Assembly (NCBI GenBank): GCA_035689325.1
Contig: DASSLQ010000194.1
Span: 1-64,000, forward strand
Length of the DNA: 64,000 bases
Source: SCGC-AG-212-J23 sp035689325
GTDB lineage: Bacteria; Pseudomonadota; Gammaproteobacteria; Burkholderiales; SG8-39
Reading direction: 5' to 3'
Below the pieces are notes generated by a model that saw nothing but the letters and a program-made list of their open reading frames with translations, was not told where the DNA came from and searched no databases. A program made the position numbers and the translations under genes. Below, piece after piece: positions 51,298 to 59,472 of the stretch; position 1 is the first letter of the stretch, and every line of letters starts with the position of its first letter.

Positions 51298-52961
51298 ACC
51301 GAGCCACCCACGGGAACGCGGTCCTTCAGCGCCTCGCGGGCGATGTTCCAGTAGAGCCCGCCGATGCCGGAAAGCACCGTCACGTACTGCTTGCCCTTGT
51401 AGGTGTAGGTGACCGGCATGGCATTGATTCCTGAGCCGGTTTGGAACTGCCAGAGCTGCTTGCCGGTAGCGGCATCGAGCGCGATGAACTCGCCTGTCTC
51501 CTTGCCGGTGAAGAGCAGCTCGCCGCTCGCCAGCATCGCCGACCACATCTGGAAGTCGGTGAGCGGCACGCGCCACTTCTTCTCCGCGGTGAGCGGATCG
51601 ATCGCCTCGATATGGCCGACCGGCTCGCCCGCCGCGCGCGGCAGCGGCAGGTTCTCGATGAACATGTAGCGCTGGCCTTTTTCGAACGACTTGGTCTCGA
51701 GGTGCTTGTACATGCGCCCTTCGTGCAGCGTGTTGGCGTAGAGCAGGCCCGTGGTCGGGTTGAACGCGGCGTGCTCCCAGTTCTTCCCGCCGCGCGTGGA
51801 GGGCCAATGCTCGGTGGCCTTCATATCGCGGATGCTCTTCGCGATGTCGGTCTCCACCGGCCGGCCGGTCTTCATGTCGATATGGCTCGCCCAATTGACT
51901 TTCTCGTACGGCTTCGCGGAGATGAGCTGGCCGTTGGTGCGGTCGAGCACATAAAGAAAGCCGTTGCGGTTCAGCTGCATCACGACCCTGCGCGGCTTGC
52001 CGGCGACCTTGAGCTCCGCGAGGATCAGTTCCCAGCAGGCGTCGTAGTCGTACGCGTCGTTCGGCGTGAACTGGTAGTGCCACACGATCTCGCCGGTCTT
52101 CGGCCGCATCGCCAGCACGGACGACGTATAGAGGTTGTCGCCGGGGCGGCTCTGCGACGCCCATGGCGCGGGATTGCCGGTGCCCCAGTAGATCAGATCG
52201 AGCTGCGGGTCGTAGGAGCCCGTGATCCACGCCGAGCCGCCGCCCACTTCCCAGGCGTTGTTGTTCTGCGGCCAGGTCTCGTTGCCCTTTTCGCCGCGCG
52301 CGGGAATCGTGTAGCGGCGCCAGAGCTGCTTGCCGGTGTCCGGATCGTAGCCGTCGATGAAGCCGCGCACGCCGTATTCCGCGCCCGAATTGCCGATGAT
52401 CAGCACGCCGTTCGCGATGAGCGGCGCTACCGTGAGCGAAATGCCGTCGGTCCATTCGCCGACCTTGGTCTTCCAGATTTCCTTGCCGGTCTTCGCATCG
52501 AGCGCGAGCACATGCGCGTCGAGCGTCGTGCGATAAACGCGCCCGTTATAGAGCGCCGCGCCCTTGTTCGAGACGCCGCAGCACACCACGCGCGGCGTAT
52601 CGGCCGGCCATTCGAGAGTGTGGCGCCAGAGCTGCTTGCCCGTGCCGACATCGATTGCCACGGTGTGGCGCGCGTTGGTCACGTACATCACGCCGTTGTA
52701 GACCAGCGGCTGCGCCTGCTCGCCCCAGTTGTTGTCGAGGCTCACGTTCCACACCGGCACCAGGCGCTTGATGGTGTTGCGGTTGATCTGGTTGAGCGGG
52801 CTGTAGCGCTGCAGGTGGTAGCCCATCCCGTACGTCAGGACGTTGTCCGTCTTCAGCGCGTCAGTGAGCTGTCCGTCCGCCTTCAGCTCATCCAGCGTCT
52901 GCGCGCTCACCGTCCCGGCGGCGAGCACGAGCGCTGCCAAAGTCCATCCGCTGCGTTCCAT
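51270..52961 (-). CDS. PQQ-dependent alcohol dehydrogenase with lanthanide-type Asp-X-Asp signature
   Basis: This 563-residue periplasmic quinoprotein has a signal peptide (MERSGWTLAALVLAAGTVSAQ), eight beta-propeller W motifs (for example GTGKQLWRHTLEW and TGKEIWKTKVGEW), and the adjacent-cysteine pair Cys127-Cys128 (VVCCGV) next to the PQQ. Metal ligands appear as Glu195 (NSGAEYGVRG) and Asn263 (GTGNPAPW). The catalytic Asp305 lies in NDAYDYDACW, with a second Asp at position 307. Calcium enzymes of the MxaF type carry Ala at that place, whereas lanthanide enzymes (XoxF, ExaF) carry Asp, so lanthanide use is predicted. Start ATG 52961 has a strong Shine-Dalgarno run. The cytochrome c gene follows. 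PQQ synthesis genes are not in the window. Confidence 0.93.
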   Translation of the reverse strand: MERSGWTLAALVLAAGTVSAQTLDELKADGQLTDALKTDNVLTYGMGYHLQRYSPLNQINRNTIKRLVPVWNVSLDNNWGEQAQPLVYNGVMYVTNARHTVAIDVGTGKQLWRHTLEWPADTPRVVCCGVSNKGAALYNGRVYRTTLDAHVLALDAKTGKEIWKTKVGEWTDGISLTVAPLIANGVLIIGNSGAEYGVRGFIDGYDPDTGKQLWRRYTIPARGEKGNETWPQNNNAWEVGGGSAWITGSYDPQLDLIYWGTGNPAPWASQSRPGDNLYTSSVLAMRPKTGEIVWHYQFTPNDAYDYDACWELILAELKVAGKPRRVVMQLNRNGFLYVLDRTNGQLISAKPYEKVNWASHIDMKTGRPVETDIAKSIRDMKATEHWPSTRGGKNWEHAAFNPTTGLLYANTLHEGRMYKHLETKSFEKGQRYMFIENLPLPRAAGEPVGHIEAIDPLTAEKKWRVPLTDFQMWSAMLASGELLFTGKETGEFIALDAATGKQLWQFQTGSGINAMPVTYTYKGKQYVTVLSGIGGLYWNIAREALKDRVPVGGSVWTFALLPE

Positions 52962-53059
52962 GGCTCCTCCTCCTTGGTTAGGCATGTTAGCGAGCCCATA
53001 AGTCGCTGTTAAGGGGATCGCTGTACCGTGCCAGCACTTAGTGGAAAAAGGAGTCGATC

Positions 53060-53470
53060 ATGAACGCCAAAGCAAGCATTGCATTCGGCAGTGCTCTCCT
53101 CATGGCCGCCCTGCAGGCGGGTGCAGCTACTCTGCCCGCGGCCCGGACACAGAACGGTGTCGCGTATCTCACCGGGGGCATTGGCGAAGACGAAGCGTCC
53201 GCAATGAGGGCCGAAGCCAGGCGTTACCCGGTGAGCATGTTTTTCACGGCGGGCAAGGACAATGCGTTTCTGGCCGATGTGAAGGTCACGGTCAAGGACA
53301 AGGCCGGGAAGGAGGTCTTGAGCACCGCGGCGGGACCCATCCTTCTCGTGAACGTGCCGTCGGGGAGCTATACGGTCACGGCGAAGAGAGACAGCAAGGT
53401 GCTGCATCGCACCGTGCATGTCGGCAAGACCGGTGGAAAGCAGCTCGTCTTCCACTGGCCGCAGACATAG
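53060..53470 (+). CDS. Small secreted protein with carboxypeptidase-regulatory/Ig-like domain, function unknown
   Basis: This 136-residue protein starts with a signal peptide (MNAKASIAFGSALLMAALQAGA). The rest is a compact beta-rich domain: VKVTVKDKAGKEVLSTAAGP, then VPSGSYTVTAKRDSKVLHRTVH, a pattern of peptidase-regulatory-like or transthyretin-like folds. A VAYLTGGIGEDEASAMRAEA segment precedes it, reminiscent of small periplasmic proteins of betaproteobacteria. No catalytic residues are evident. It is a single gene, 98 bp from the divergent PQQ dehydrogenase start. Function is not assigned. Confidence 0.7.
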   Translation: MNAKASIAFGSALLMAALQAGAATLPAARTQNGVAYLTGGIGEDEASAMRAEARRYPVSMFFTAGKDNAFLADVKVTVKDKAGKEVLSTAAGPILLVNVPSGSYTVTAKRDSKVLHRTVHVGKTGGKQLVFHWPQT

Positions 53471-53799
53471 GAAGTGACGCGGCAGCCGGCGCCGGCGCGA
53501 TGCTCAGGGCGTGTCGAATCAGATGAGCCCGCGACTACGTCGGCCTGCCGGCTGCCGATTCACCTGGCATCTGGCTTGCTGCGCTGGCTCATCATGCTGG
53601 AGGGTTGCAGATGAATAGTGCGGATATTTCGGCACTAGCACGCCATCTTTTCGAAACGCAGGGTGCCAAAGCCATTGCAGAAGCGGCTCACTAGGCCGAG
53701 TCCTGCAGCAAGGCAGGCGATACGGAACAGGCCAAAACCTGGCAGCGCGTCGAAGCCGTTTTGCGCGAGATGCGCGGCCCGCGCCAGACCTAGCCGAAA
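53471..53799. other. 329-bp stretch lacking an intact gene; holds one small decayed ORF
   Basis: Between the secreted-protein gene and hutG the only coding signal seen is the interrupted small ORF described separately (53611-53793). The first 140 bases contain repeated GGCTGCC/GCTGCG-like words and short imperfect inverted repeats, but no clear promoter, RNA gene or strong terminator was recognised. Confidence 0.5.
53611..53793 (+). pseudogene. Small-protein gene interrupted by one in-frame TAG
   Basis: ATG at 53611 follows a ggaggg ribosome-binding site by about 6 bp. The frame reads MNSADISALARHLFETQGAK and AIAEAAH, meets a TAG at 53692-53694, and continues as AESCSKAGDTEQAKTW, QRVEAVLREMRGPRQT, ending at TAG 53791-53793. 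The continuous helical pattern (A..L...HG..A...A..A....GD...A..W) resembles small conserved proteobacterial proteins of about 60 residues, with Lys or Gln usual where the stop sits. No frameshift is needed. It is likely a recent nonsense mutation (CAG or AAG to TAG), a sequencing error, or readthrough. Function is unknown. Confidence 0.6.
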
Positions 53800-54597
53800 T
53801 TACGACCCGGGGTCGGAATTCCTGCCGAGCATCAGGAAGAGTTCGAGCAGGGTCCTGAGCTGTGGCCGCAGCTCGCGCGCCAGGTCTTCGCGAAAGCCAT
53901 AGGGCGGCGCTTCGTCCATGTAGGTCGCCTCCGACAGCTCCAGCTGCACGGCGTGCACCTCGTCTGTCGGATCGCCGTAGCGCCGGGTGATGTAGCCGCC
54001 TTTGAAGCGGCCGTTCAGCACCGCGCTGTAGCCCTCGACCGATTTCGCCAGTGCTTCGCCGATACCGGGCGCGCACGACTTGCCGTCGGCGGTACCGAGG
54101 TTGAGATCGGGCAGCTTGCCGGCGAAGAAACGCGGCAGCACGGAAAAGATCGAATGCGCGTCCCAGAGCAGCGCGTAGCCGTGCTTCGCTTTGATGTCGG
54201 CGAGCGCCTGTTGCAGCCGTGCGTGATAAGGCCGCCAGTAGGTCTCGATGCGCTCGGCGACCTCTTCCTCCGAGGGTGGAAAGCCTGGGAGATAGAGCGG
54301 CTCGCGATGGAAAGTGTCGAGCGGCACGATGCCGGTCGTGTCCTGCCCGGGGTAGAGGTTGGCGTTGTCCGGCGGGCGGTTGAGATCGACGACGTAGCGC
54401 GAGTGCGTGGCAACCAGCACCGAGGCGCCGAGGTCGCTAACGAAGTCGTAGAGCCGCTCGAGATGCCAGTCCGTGTCCGGCAAGGCGCGCGCAGCGCTGC
54501 TCAGCCGCGGCGCGAGCCAGCCGGGGACATGGGTGCCGGTATGCGGCATCGAGACGAGGAGGGGCGACGTGCCCGCGCGAAAGCGGAAGAGCTCCAT
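53800..54597 (-). CDS. hutG: N-formylglutamate deformylase HutG
   Basis: This 265-residue zinc hydrolase releases formate from N-formyl-L-glutamate, the last step of the HutF branch. LLVSMPHTGTHVPGWL near the N-terminus, YVVDLNRPPDNANLYPGQD and LLWDAHSIFSVLPRFFAG are the N-formylglutamate amidohydrolase signatures. ATG at 54597 overlaps the hutH stop by 1 bp (TGATG). It is the last gene of the hutU-hutH-hutG operon. Confidence 0.95.
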   Translation of the reverse strand: MELFRFRAGTSPLLVSMPHTGTHVPGWLAPRLSSAARALPDTDWHLERLYDFVSDLGASVLVATHSRYVVDLNRPPDNANLYPGQDTTGIVPLDTFHREPLYLPGFPPSEEEVAERIETYWRPYHARLQQALADIKAKHGYALLWDAHSIFSVLPRFFAGKLPDLNLGTADGKSCAPGIGEALAKSVEGYSAVLNGRFKGGYITRRYGDPTDEVHAVQLELSEATYMDEAPPYGFREDLARELRPQLRTLLELFLMLGRNSDPGS

Positions 54598-56069
54598 CAG
54601 AGGGAGGGCAGCAGGCCGGGGACGAACTGATGGAAGGCTCCGGCCTCGATCAGCGCCTGGATCGCGGTGATATCGGGAGCGAAGTAACGGTCGTGATCGT
54701 AGAAGCCGACTTTCGAGCGCACCAGCGCGTGCACCTGCTGCAGCCGGGACGATGTTCGCAGCGGCGCCCGGAAGTCGATGCCCTGCGCCGCCGCGAGGAG
54801 TTCGATCGCCACGATGCCAGCGGTATTGGCGGCCATGTCGCCCAGCCGCCGTGCGGCGAAGGTCGACATGCTGACATGATCCTCCTGGTTGGCGGAAGTG
54901 GGCAGGCTGTCCACGCTCGCCGGGTGCGCGAGCGACTTGTTCTCGCTCGCCAGCGCGGCGGCGGTCACTTGCGCCAGCATGAAACCGGAGTTCACGCCGC
55001 CGTGCTCGACCAGGAACGGCGGCAGGCCGGAAAGCGTCGGATCGATGAGCAGCGCGACGCGCCGCTCGGCGAGCGCGCCGATCTCGGCGATTGCCACCGC
55101 GAGCGCATCCGCCGCGAGCGCGATCGGCTCGCCGTGGAAGTTGCCGCCGGACAGGATCTCCTCGCCGACGATGAGCGGATTGTCGGTAACGGCGCTCGCC
55201 TCGGTCTCGAGAACGCCGGCCGCGTAGCGCAACTGCTGCAGGCACGCCCCCATGACTTGCGGCTGGCAGCGCAGGCTGTACGGATCTTGGACGCGCGGGT
55301 CGTTCTCAAGGTGCGAGCGGCGGATCTCGCTGCCCTCGAGCAGCGCCAGATAGTGCTTGGCGACGTCCCGCTGCCCCGCATGGCCGCGCAGCTCGTGGAT
55401 GCGCGCATCGAACGGCGTATCGCTCCCGGCGGCGGCATCGACCGAAAGCGAGCCCGCCGCCACCGCGGCCGCGAATACGTCTTCTGCCGCGAACAGGCCG
55501 GCGAGCGCCAGCGCCGTCGAGACTTGCGTGCCGTTGAGCAGCGCCAGGCCTTCCTTCGGCGCGAGCTTGATCGGCTGCGGATGCTGCACATCGCCGATGC
55601 CGAGCAGCGCGAGCGAGAGATGCGCGAGCGGCGCGAGATCGCCGGAAGCGCCGACCGAGCCCTTGGCGGGGATGCGCGGATAGAGGCGGCGGTTGTAAAG
55701 CTCGAGCAGCCGCTCCGCCAGCAATGGGCGGACGCCGGAATAGCCACGCGCCAGGCTTTCGATCTTGAGCGCGAGCGTCAACCGCACAGTCGCATCGTCC
55801 AGCAACGGTCCGGTGCCGGCGGCGTGCGAGAGCACGATGTTCCGCTGCAGCTCCTCGAGCTGCGACTCCGCAATGCGCGTCTGCGACAGCCGGCCGAACC
55901 CGGTGTTGATGCCGTACGCGGGCTTGCCGGAGGCGAGGATGCGGCCGACTGCCGTCTCGCTCTGGCGCATGCGCTCGAGCGCTGTCGGCTCCAGCGCGAG
56001 CGGCGGCGCCTGCCGGGCGATGGCGCGCAGGTCGGCGAGCGCCAGGCGGCCGGTGCCGAGCTTGATCAC
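54597..56069 (-). CDS. hutH: Histidine ammonia-lyase HutH
   Basis: This 490-residue enzyme deaminates histidine to urocanate using an autocatalytic MIO group formed from Ala141-Ser142-Gly143 (KGSVGASGDLAPLAH). YGINTGFGRLSQ at about residue 52, SGGNFHGEP and TSANQEDHVSMSTFAARRL are all in place. Length is slightly shorter than average but complete. A GTG start at 56069 is used since it overlaps the hutU stop as GTGA; the frame upstream of it is out of hutH homology. It is coupled to hutU and hutG. Confidence 0.96.
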   Translation of the reverse strand: MIKLGTGRLALADLRAIARQAPPLALEPTALERMRQSETAVGRILASGKPAYGINTGFGRLSQTRIAESQLEELQRNIVLSHAAGTGPLLDDATVRLTLALKIESLARGYSGVRPLLAERLLELYNRRLYPRIPAKGSVGASGDLAPLAHLSLALLGIGDVQHPQPIKLAPKEGLALLNGTQVSTALALAGLFAAEDVFAAAVAAGSLSVDAAAGSDTPFDARIHELRGHAGQRDVAKHYLALLEGSEIRRSHLENDPRVQDPYSLRCQPQVMGACLQQLRYAAGVLETEASAVTDNPLIVGEEILSGGNFHGEPIALAADALAVAIAEIGALAERRVALLIDPTLSGLPPFLVEHGGVNSGFMLAQVTAAALASENKSLAHPASVDSLPTSANQEDHVSMSTFAARRLGDMAANTAGIVAIELLAAAQGIDFRAPLRTSSRLQQVHALVRSKVGFYDHDRYFAPDITAIQALIEAGAFHQFVPGLLPSL

Positions 56070-57721
56070 TTCGCGAGCGGCAGGTCGAGGCCTTGCGCGC
56101 GCGCGCAGGCGAGCGCCGCCTCGTAGCCGGCGTCGGCGTGGCGCATCACGCCGCTCGCCGGATCGTTCCACAGCACGCGCTCGATGCGCCTTGCGGCTGC
56201 CTCGGTGCCGTCGCAGACGATAACCTGCCCCGCGTGCTGCGAATAGCCCATGCCGACGCCGCCGCCGTGATGGAACGAGACCCACGTAGCGCCGCTCGCG
56301 CAGTTGAGAAGCGCATTGAGCACCGCCCAGTCCGAAACCGCGTCCGAGCCGTCACGCATCGCCTCGGTCTCGCGGTTCGGGCTCGCCACCGAGCCGGCAT
56401 CGAGGTGATCGCGGCCGATGACGATCGGCGCCTTGAGCTCGCCGCTTGCCACCATCTGGTTGAACGCCAGCCCCGCGCGATGCCGCTGGCCGAGGCCGAG
56501 CCAGCAGATGCGCGCCGGCAATCCCTGGAAGCGGATGCGCCTGCTGGCGAGGTCGAGCCAGCGCCCGAGCGCTTTGTCTTCCGGGAACAGCTCGCGCACC
56601 TTCGCATCCGTGCGCGCGATGTCCTGCGGATCCCCGGACAGCGCCACCCAGCGGAACGGGCCTTTGCCGACGCAGAAGAGCGGCCGCACATACGCCGGCA
56701 CGAAGCCCGGATAGTCGAACGCGTTTTTCACGCCCGCGTTCTTCGCCTCCTGGCGGATGTTGTTGCCGTAGTCGACGCAGGGGACGCCCATCGCCTTGAA
56801 GCCGAGGATCGCGCGCACGTGCCGGGCGATCGATTCGCGCGCTGACAGGGCAACTTCCTCCGGCTCTTTTTCTCTGAGCGATTTCCATTTGCTGAGCGAC
56901 CAGTGCTCCGGCAGATAGCCGTGCGCCGGGTCGTGCGCGGAGGTCTGGTCTGTGACCAGCGCCGGTCGGAACTGCGAGCTTTGCGCGCGCTTCAAAAACT
57001 CGGGCACGAGCTCGGCGGCATTGCCGAGCAGGCCGATGGAAATCGACCGGCCCGCCTGCTGCAGCAGGGCGGCGGCCTCGTCCACGGTTTTCGCCTGCGC
57101 GTCGAGATAGCCGGTCTTGAGCCGCATGGCGATGCGCTCTGGATCGCATTCGATCGCGATCATCGACGCGCCGTTCATCGTCGCCGCGAGCGGCTGCGCG
57201 CCGCCCATGCCGCCGAGCCCGGCGGTAAGGATCCATTTCCCCGACCAGTCGCCAGCGCAATGCTGGCGCCCGGCTTCGGCGAACGTCTCGAACGTGCCCT
57301 GCACGATGCCCTGGCTGCCGATGTAGATCCAGGAGCCCGCGGTCATCTGCCCGTACATCATCAGGCCCTTGCGGTCGAGCTCGTCGAAGTGCTCCCAGGT
57401 CGACCAGGCCGGAACCAGATTGGAGTTGGCGATGAGCACGCGCGGCGCATCGGCATGCGTGCGGAAGACGCCGACGGGCTTCCCCGACTGGACGAGCAGC
57501 GTCTGGTCGGCCTCGAGGCGCTTGAGAGCGGCGACGATCGCGTCGTAGCACTCCCAGTTGCGAGCGGCCTTGCCGATGCCGCCATAGACGACGAGCTCCT
57601 CGGGTCGCTCGGCGACCTCCGGATCGAGGTTGTTCATCAGCATGCGCAGCGGCGCTTCGGTGAGCCAGCTCTTCGCCGAGAGCTGGGTGCCGCGCGGGGC
57701 GCGGATGACGCGGGGCTGCAT
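56066..57721 (-). CDS. hutU: Urocanate hydratase HutU
   Basis: This 551-residue NAD-dependent hydratase converts urocanate to imidazolonepropionate. LRMLMNNLDPEVAERPEELV and VYGGIGKAARNWECYDAIV are the N-terminal signature; TAGLGGMGGAQPLAATMNG is the NAD-binding region, and DQTSAHDPAHGYLP contains the conserved active-site neighbourhood. The C-terminus contains VSFHHGGGVGMGYSQHAGQV. It is the first gene of hutU-hutH-hutG. A TAGCAT hexamer (57733-57728) 6 bp before the ATG fits the leaderless pattern seen across the window. Confidence 0.97.
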   Translation of the reverse strand: MQPRVIRAPRGTQLSAKSWLTEAPLRMLMNNLDPEVAERPEELVVYGGIGKAARNWECYDAIVAALKRLEADQTLLVQSGKPVGVFRTHADAPRVLIANSNLVPAWSTWEHFDELDRKGLMMYGQMTAGSWIYIGSQGIVQGTFETFAEAGRQHCAGDWSGKWILTAGLGGMGGAQPLAATMNGASMIAIECDPERIAMRLKTGYLDAQAKTVDEAAALLQQAGRSISIGLLGNAAELVPEFLKRAQSSQFRPALVTDQTSAHDPAHGYLPEHWSLSKWKSLREKEPEEVALSARESIARHVRAILGFKAMGVPCVDYGNNIRQEAKNAGVKNAFDYPGFVPAYVRPLFCVGKGPFRWVALSGDPQDIARTDAKVRELFPEDKALGRWLDLASRRIRFQGLPARICWLGLGQRHRAGLAFNQMVASGELKAPIVIGRDHLDAGSVASPNRETEAMRDGSDAVSDWAVLNALLNCASGATWVSFHHGGGVGMGYSQHAGQVIVCDGTEAAARRIERVLWNDPASGVMRHADAGYEAALACARAQGLDLPLAK

Positions 57722-57770
57722 GGCGCAATGCTAGCGCTAGAATGGCGCGTCCATCGCGGGGGAGACCGAT
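57722..57770. promoter_or_regulatory. Divergent promoter between hutU and the NMT1-type binding protein
   Basis: The spacer holds CTAGCGCTAG, a 10-bp perfect palindrome at 57731-57740. TAGAAT (57738-57743) is the plus-strand -10 candidate for the binding protein, whose message would then contain a normal ribosome-binding site (gggggaga). TAGCAT on the minus strand (57733-57728) is the hutU -10 candidate. The palindrome joins the two and could be an operator. No HutC regulator gene is in the window. Confidence 0.4.
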
Positions 57771-58700
57771 ATGAAATGGCTGGCTTTGATTGCCGCCGCG
57801 GGCGTCGCGTTCGGCGCCCAGGCGCAGGAAAAAGTGGTGCTCGGGATGAGCGGCTGGACGGGCTTTCAGCCGCTGAAGCTCGCCGAGCTCGCCGGCATCT
57901 TCAAGCAGCACGGCGTCGACATGGAGATCCGCTTCATCGCGCCGGTGCAGCGCTCGGCGGCGCTTGCCTCGGGCGCGCTTAATGCGGCGGCGACGACCGT
58001 GGATCAGCACATCGTCTGGACCTCCGCCGGCATCCCTACGGTGCAGGTTGCGCTCATCGACAAGTCGAACGGCGGCGACGGCCTCGCGGTGCGCAACAAC
58101 ATCAGCTCGCTCAAGGAGCTGAAGGGCAAAACGATCAACGTCGATGGCCCGGGCACCGTGCAGCACTTCATGCTCTCTTACATCCTCGAGAAGAACGGGA
58201 TGTCCATCCAGGACGTCACGCGCTCCACGCTCGCGGCGCAGCCGGCGGCGCAGGCCTTCGTCGCCGGGCAGGGCGATGCGGCGCTGACCTATGAGCCGTA
58301 TCTCTCGACCATCCGGGCAAAGCCCGACGCGGGCAAGATCCTGGTGACGTCGAAGGAATATCCGGTGGTCGTCGACGTGCTGGTGTTCAAGAAAGACTTC
58401 ATCGAGAAGAACCCGAAGATCGTAAGAGCGACGGTCGACAGCTTTTTCGAGGCGCTCGACTTGATCAAGCGCGAGCCCGACAAGGCCTACGAGATGATGG
58501 GCAGCGTGGTGAAGCAGCCGGGCGACGCATTCGCCAAGTCTGCGGCATACATCTCGTGGCAGGACCGCGCCGCGAACAAGGCCTATTACGCCAAGGACCA
58601 CAAGCCCTTCGTCGACTTCGCGGTGCGCGTGCTGAAATCGACCAAGGTGATCGAGAAGGAGCCGAAGTCGGAAGAAATGGTCGACCTGCGCTTCCAGTAA
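57771..58700 (+). CDS. ABC transporter substrate-binding protein, NMT1/SsuA/ThiY family
   Basis: This 309-residue periplasmic binding protein of the NitT/TauT class has a signal peptide MKWLALIAAAGVAFGAQA. KVVLGMSGWTGFQPLKLAEL, with GIFKQHGVDMEIRF next, is the standard first domain; AAATTVDQHIVWTSAG and LKGKTINVDGPGTVQHFML follow. The family delivers nitrate, sulfonates, pyrimidine precursors, aromatic acids or other small compounds. The permease and ATPase genes follow directly, giving a complete importer. The ligand is unknown; the neighbouring hut genes raise the possibility of an imidazole-type compound, but that is only context. Confidence 0.92.
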   Translation: MKWLALIAAAGVAFGAQAQEKVVLGMSGWTGFQPLKLAELAGIFKQHGVDMEIRFIAPVQRSAALASGALNAAATTVDQHIVWTSAGIPTVQVALIDKSNGGDGLAVRNNISSLKELKGKTINVDGPGTVQHFMLSYILEKNGMSIQDVTRSTLAAQPAAQAFVAGQGDAALTYEPYLSTIRAKPDAGKILVTSKEYPVVVDVLVFKKDFIEKNPKIVRATVDSFFEALDLIKREPDKAYEMMGSVVKQPGDAFAKSAAYISWQDRAANKAYYAKDHKPFVDFAVRVLKSTKVIEKEPKSEEMVDLRFQ

Positions 58701-58701
58701 G

Positions 58702-59472
58702 CTGGAACCGCTAAAGCCCGTCTCGCATCGCGCCCGGCTGCTGCTGGGCGCGTCGTTCTTCGCGCTGTTCTTCGCCGTCTGGGCGCTCGCCACCTTCGGC
58801 GGGCTGGTGGACGCGATGTTCCTGAAGGACCCGCTCTACACGCTGCGCACGGGCGTCAGTCTCTTCCGCGAGTTCGGCTTCAGCAGGGACGTCGGCATCA
58901 CCGTGTTCCGCGTGGTCGGCGGCTTCATTCTCGCCGCGCTGGTCGCGGTGCCGCTCGGCATCCTGATGGGCGCATATAAGCCGGTGGAAGCGTTGCTCGA
59001 GCCGTTCGTCTCCTTCGCACGCTATCTGCCGGCGTCGGCGTTCATCCCGCTGCTGATTCTGTGGGCGGGGGTGGGCGAGAAGCAGAAGCTCGCGGTGATC
59101 TTCATCGGCTCGGTGTTCCAGATCATCCTGATGGTCGCGGTGATCGTCGGTTCGACGCGCCGAGACCTGATCGAAGCGGCCTACACCCTCGGCGCGGATT
59201 CGGGCGCTATCGTGCGCCGCGTGATGCTGCCCGGCGCCGCGCCGCAGATCGCCGAGTCGCTGCGCCTCGTGCTCGGCTGGGCATGGACCTACGTGATCGT
59301 CGCCGAGCTGGTCGGCGCGGAGAGCGGCATCGGCCACATGATCATGGACAGCCAGCGGTTGCTCGACACCGGGCAGATGATCTTCGGCATCTTCTGCATC
59401 GGCGTCATCGGCCTGATTTCGGATTTCATCTTCAAGTGGGCGAACCAGCGCCTCTATCCATGGGCCTTCTGA
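58702..59472 (+). CDS. ABC transporter permease, NitT/TauT type, probable CTG start
   Basis: This six-helix permease has the conserved EAA loop, ADSGAIVRRVMLPGAAPQIA near the end of the central segment. A GTG at 58807 would give only 221 residues and remove the first helix. The frame continues upstream through EPLKPVSHRARLLLGASFFA and LFFAVWALATFG, a clear first transmembrane segment, back to CTG at 58702, which directly follows the binding protein stop. That start gives 256 residues, the usual family length. No ATG, GTG or TTG occurs between 58702 and the upstream in-frame stop, so CTG is the likely initiator. It overlaps the ATPase gene by 13 bp. Confidence 0.85.
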   Translation: MEPLKPVSHRARLLLGASFFALFFAVWALATFGGLVDAMFLKDPLYTLRTGVSLFREFGFSRDVGITVFRVVGGFILAALVAVPLGILMGAYKPVEALLEPFVSFARYLPASAFIPLLILWAGVGEKQKLAVIFIGSVFQIILMVAVIVGSTRRDLIEAAYTLGADSGAIVRRVMLPGAAPQIAESLRLVLGWAWTYVIVAELVGAESGIGHMIMDSQRLLDTGQMIFGIFCIGVIGLISDFIFKWANQRLYPWAF

